Assembly (NCBI RefSeq): GCF_016862955.1
Contig: NZ_BONY01000040.1
Coordinates: 1-64,000 of the forward strand
Direction of reading: 5' to 3'
DNA: 64,000 nt
From: Rhizocola hellebori
GTDB taxonomy: Bacteria > Actinomycetota > Actinomycetes > Mycobacteriales > Micromonosporaceae
Shown: piece after piece, positions 61,890-64,000 of the stretch
Layout of the letters: the number at the start of each line of letters is the position of its first letter
Numbering within the stretch: the first letter of the stretch is position 1
The notes under the pieces: generated by a model
The model's database searches: none
What the model was told of the DNA's origin: nothing
What the model saw: the letters and a program-made list of their open reading frames with translations, nothing else
Position numbers and translations under genes: made by a program

Positions 61890-62153
61890 ATGGCGATTGA
61901 GTCGAGCGGACATAGTAGAGGTAATCCGCGGCTGTACGAGCTCATAGAGCACGCGCCGAAGACCGGCAAGAGCCCCACGGTGTGGGCCTTTCCGCAGCTC
62001 ATCGACTATCTGAAGGTCGCTGCCCAGCCCGTACAGGGGCCGTGGCCGCCGCACCAGGAGGCCCGCCCCGATCCCGACGCGGACTCGATGCCGGTCGCGG
62101 TCGCGGACCCAGAGGGTTCTCGGCGTCAAGACCGCCCATCGACCGCGGACTGA
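61890..62153 (+). CDS. Small hypothetical protein at the head of the second cox operon
   Basis: The ORF is 87 aa with GC-rich third positions over most of its length. The first half is folded-looking (LYELIEHAPKTGKSPTVWAF then PQLIDYLKV), the second half polar and Pro/Asp-rich. I know no family. It begins with ATG 61890 after GAGAGGG and ends 9 bp before coxM, so it is likely co-transcribed with it. It might be a leader or accessory factor; a chance ORF is not excluded. Confidence 0.5.
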   Translation: MAIESSGHSRGNPRLYELIEHAPKTGKSPTVWAFPQLIDYLKVAAQPVQGPWPPHQEARPDPDADSMPVAVADPEGSRRQDRPSTAD

Positions 62154-62162
62154 GGAGACAGC

Positions 62163-63038
62163 ATGTACCCATCGCGGTTCCGCTATGAGGCGCCCCGCTC
62201 GATCGAAGAGGCAATCGCTCTGCTGCAGCAGGGCGGCGGCGAGGCGAAACTGCTCGCCGGCGGTCAGAGTCTGGTGCCCCTGCTGAAATTGCGCTTCGCC
62301 TCGCCGGAGCTGCTGATCGACATCAACAACTTGCCGGGGCTGGACTACCACAAGGTCGACCCGGACGGCACCATCCGCATCGGCGCTCTGTGCCGGCACG
62401 CCGATTTGGAGCGTTCGGCGATCCTGGCCTCCCGCCAGCCCACCATGGCCGCGGCCGCCCCACTTGTCGCCGACCCCATCGTGCGCAACAGGGGAACCCT
62501 GGTCGGGTCGCTGTGCCATGCCGACCCGCAGGGCGATTGGGCTTCGGTGGTGACCGCCCTGGGCGGCCATGTCGTGGCGCAAGGACCTAACGGGCGCCGC
62601 AAAATCCCGGTGTCCCAGTTCGTGACCGGCCCATTCCAGAACGCGCTGGCCTACGACGAGATCGCCGTGGAAGCCGTGATCCCCGCTCCTAAGGGGACGG
62701 TCGCCGGTGGGTACCTCAAACTTGAGCGCCGCGTGGGCGACTTCGCGACCGCGGGCGTGGCCGTGGCGATCGAACGCTCCGGCGCCGTGGTGACCCGGGC
62801 CGGGATCGCTTTGACCGGCGTGGGCAGCGCCACCATCGACGCCACCGAGGCCGCGAAGGCGCTGGTGGGCAGCCCGCTCAGCGCAGAGACCATCGCGCAG
62901 GCCGCCGAGCTCGCGGCCGGCGCGGCCCAGCCCAGGACGGATCACAGGGGCAGCGCCGCTTACAAGCGGCAGATCGTGCGCACCTTCGTGGAGCGTATTT
63001 TGACCCGCGTCGAACAATCATCGGAGAAGGCAGGCTGA
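62163..63038 (+). CDS. coxM: Carbon monoxide dehydrogenase medium (FAD) subunit, second operon
   Basis: The protein is 291 aa. FAD motifs are [14 protein letters not shown] (about residues 32-45) and [19 protein letters not shown] (about 109-127). The start [20 protein letters not shown] is typical. It has GAGG 8 nt upstream of the ATG. It is a paralogue of the minus-strand CoxM and leads the plus-strand M-S-L order. Confidence 0.92.
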   Translation: MYPSRFRYEAPRSIEEAIALLQQGGGEAKLLAGGQSLVPLLKLRFASPELLIDINNLPGLDYHKVDPDGTIRIGALCRHADLERSAILASRQPTMAAAAPLVADPIVRNRGTLVGSLCHADPQGDWASVVTALGGHVVAQGPNGRRKIPVSQFVTGPFQNALAYDEIAVEAVIPAPKGTVAGGYLKLERRVGDFATAGVAVAIERSGAVVTRAGIALTGVGSATIDATEAAKALVGSPLSAETIAQAAELAAGAAQPRTDHRGSAAYKRQIVRTFVERILTRVEQSSEKAG

Positions 63039-63039
63039 C

Positions 63040-63570
63040 ATGAGTGGACTGTTCGAAGAGATCCATGAGCAGCCGGCCGCCGACGTGCCGACCCGGCGGG
63101 TCAGCATCACGGTGAACGGGGACAAGCGGGTGGCCCAGGTCGAGCCGCGGCTTTTGCTGGCGCACCTGCTGCGGCAGGGCCTGAAGCTGACCGGCACCCA
63201 CACCGGTTGCGACACCACGAACTGTGGCGCCTGCACGGTGTTGTTCGACGGAAAACCGATCAAGAGCTGCACCATGCTCGCGGTGCAGGCCGACGGCCAC
63301 GAAGTCACCACGGTCGAGGGACTGGCCGGCGCCAGCGAGCTGCACCCGATCCAAGAGGGCTTCAAGGACGAGCACGGGTTGCAGTGCGGCTTTTGCACTC
63401 CCGGCATGATGCTCGCCGCCAAGGCTTTGCTGGAAGAGAACCCCGACCCCACCGAGGACGAGGTGCGGTGGGCGTTGTCGGGCAACCTGTGCCGCTGCAC
63501 CGGCTACCAGAACATTGTCAAATCCGTGATGTGGGCCGCCAAGAAGATGCAGGCGCAGTCCGCGAGCTGA
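63040..63570 (+). CDS. coxS: Carbon monoxide dehydrogenase small (2Fe-2S) subunit, second operon
   Basis: The protein is 176 aa. The cysteines of the two 2Fe-2S clusters lie in [16 protein letters not shown] and SC, and [11 protein letters not shown] and [13 protein letters not shown]. It begins one base after the coxM stop. A polar N-terminal tail of about 15 residues precedes the ferredoxin-like fold, longer than in the first operon's CoxS. Confidence 0.93.
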   Translation: MSGLFEEIHEQPAADVPTRRVSITVNGDKRVAQVEPRLLLAHLLRQGLKLTGTHTGCDTTNCGACTVLFDGKPIKSCTMLAVQADGHEVTTVEGLAGASELHPIQEGFKDEHGLQCGFCTPGMMLAAKALLEENPDPTEDEVRWALSGNLCRCTGYQNIVKSVMWAAKKMQAQSAS

Positions 63571-63589
63571 GCCAGAACGGAGTATCCAG

Positions 63590-64000
63590 GTGACGACTCA
63601 GGCACGGGATGAGATCAAGATCGGTGGGCTCGGCGCGAGCCGTAAGCGGGTGGAGGACAACAGGTTTATCCGCGGCAAGGGAAATTATGTCGACGACATC
63701 GTGCTGCCGGGCATGCTGCACATGGAGATCCTGCGCAGTCCACTCGCGCACGCCAGGATCGTCTCCATCGACACCAGCAAGGCGTGGGCGATTCCCGGCG
63801 TTCGGCTGGTGCTCACCGGCGAGATGATGGCCACGCGCAACCTGGCGTGGATGCCCACCCTGTCCTACGACACGCAGGCGGTGCTGGCGACCGACAAGGT
63901 GCGCTTCCAGGGTCAGGAAGTCGCGTGCGTGATCGCCGACGACCCGTATATCGCCAAGGATGCCTGTGAAGCCATTGTGGTGGAGTACGAGGCCCTGCCG
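63590..64000 (+). CDS. coxL: Carbon monoxide dehydrogenase large subunit, second operon (partial)
   Basis: The first 137 codons are in the window; the gene continues past the right edge. The N-terminal part [20 protein letters not shown], the later [20 protein letters not shown] and [18 protein letters not shown] match CoxL N-termini closely, and resemble the first CoxL. The form-determining AYxCSFR or AYRGAGR loop is not in the window. GTG 63590 has ACGGAG upstream. Confidence 0.88.
   Translation, partial: MTTQARDEIKIGGLGASRKRVEDNRFIRGKGNYVDDIVLPGMLHMEILRSPLAHARIVSIDTSKAWAIPGVRLVLTGEMMATRNLAWMPTLSYDTQAVLATDKVRFQGQEVACVIADDPYIAKDACEAIVVEYEALP

Noticed and set aside
1-64000. tRNA, rRNA or insertion sequences
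   Set aside because: Reading both strands gave no cloverleaf, conserved rRNA stretch, or transposase frame.

Overview
The window comes from a high-GC actinomycete, most likely a filamentous, soil-type species. Pointers are GTG/TTG starts, GC-rich third codon positions, a mycothiol-type nitroreductase, WXG100-like ESX substrates, a lactococcin-972-type bacteriocin, secreted hydrolases with ricin or carbohydrate-binding modules, and form I carbon monoxide dehydrogenase. The genus cannot be fixed from this sequence. No tRNA, rRNA, IS element, prophage or CRISPR array was seen.

Layout. 0-13.4 kb: mixed housekeeping and envelope genes. These are a lactococcin 972-like bacteriocin with a second small secreted peptide, an MFS exporter, Pth2, a PQQ-type beta-propeller, anchored DUF4232-type and other exported proteins, a lipoprotein, GNAT and fructosamine-kinase-like enzymes, an M15 peptidase, an aromatic-tailed secreted protein, a LacI regulator with a probable own operator, a YgjP-type peptidase, and a WXG-type pair whose longer member ends in a toxin-like DUF6973-type domain. 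13.5-18.2 kb: one tight operon, VanX-like dipeptidase, alanine racemase, D-Ala-D-Ala ligase, histidine kinase and response regulator. 18.2-20.9 kb: a nitroreductase and a divergent 623-aa protein made of three repeats that resemble CheD-type deamidases.

20.9-39.0 kb is the most unusual part. Five very large genes (M64-type metallopeptidase, DUF6603-like protein, and three proteins of 1069, 1467 and 559 aa with no recognised function) are each joined to the next by a 4-bp stop/start overlap. A P-type ATPase follows. This looks like one co-translated, undescribed multi-protein system. 39.0-43.1 kb encodes a giant secreted propeller/ASH/discoidin protein, separated from the five-gene operon by a hairpin.

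43.4-55.7 kb: a membrane protein, a secreted ThuA-ricin protein, an S10 carboxypeptidase, a TetR/aldo-keto reductase pair with two matching operators, an alpha/beta hydrolase, small anchored proteins, and a xylan-degradation operon. That operon is a CE3-type esterase followed by a GH62 arabinofuranosidase, which share a duplicated binding module; a LacI regulator lies upstream with two operator-like sites 22 bp apart at the operon promoter.

55.7-64.0 kb: carbon monoxide oxidation. An XdhC-like maturation factor and a LysR regulator lie beside a coxM-coxS-coxL operon whose CoxL carries the form I signature AYSCSFR. A second, divergent coxM-coxS-coxL operon runs off the right edge, preceded by a small unknown ORF.
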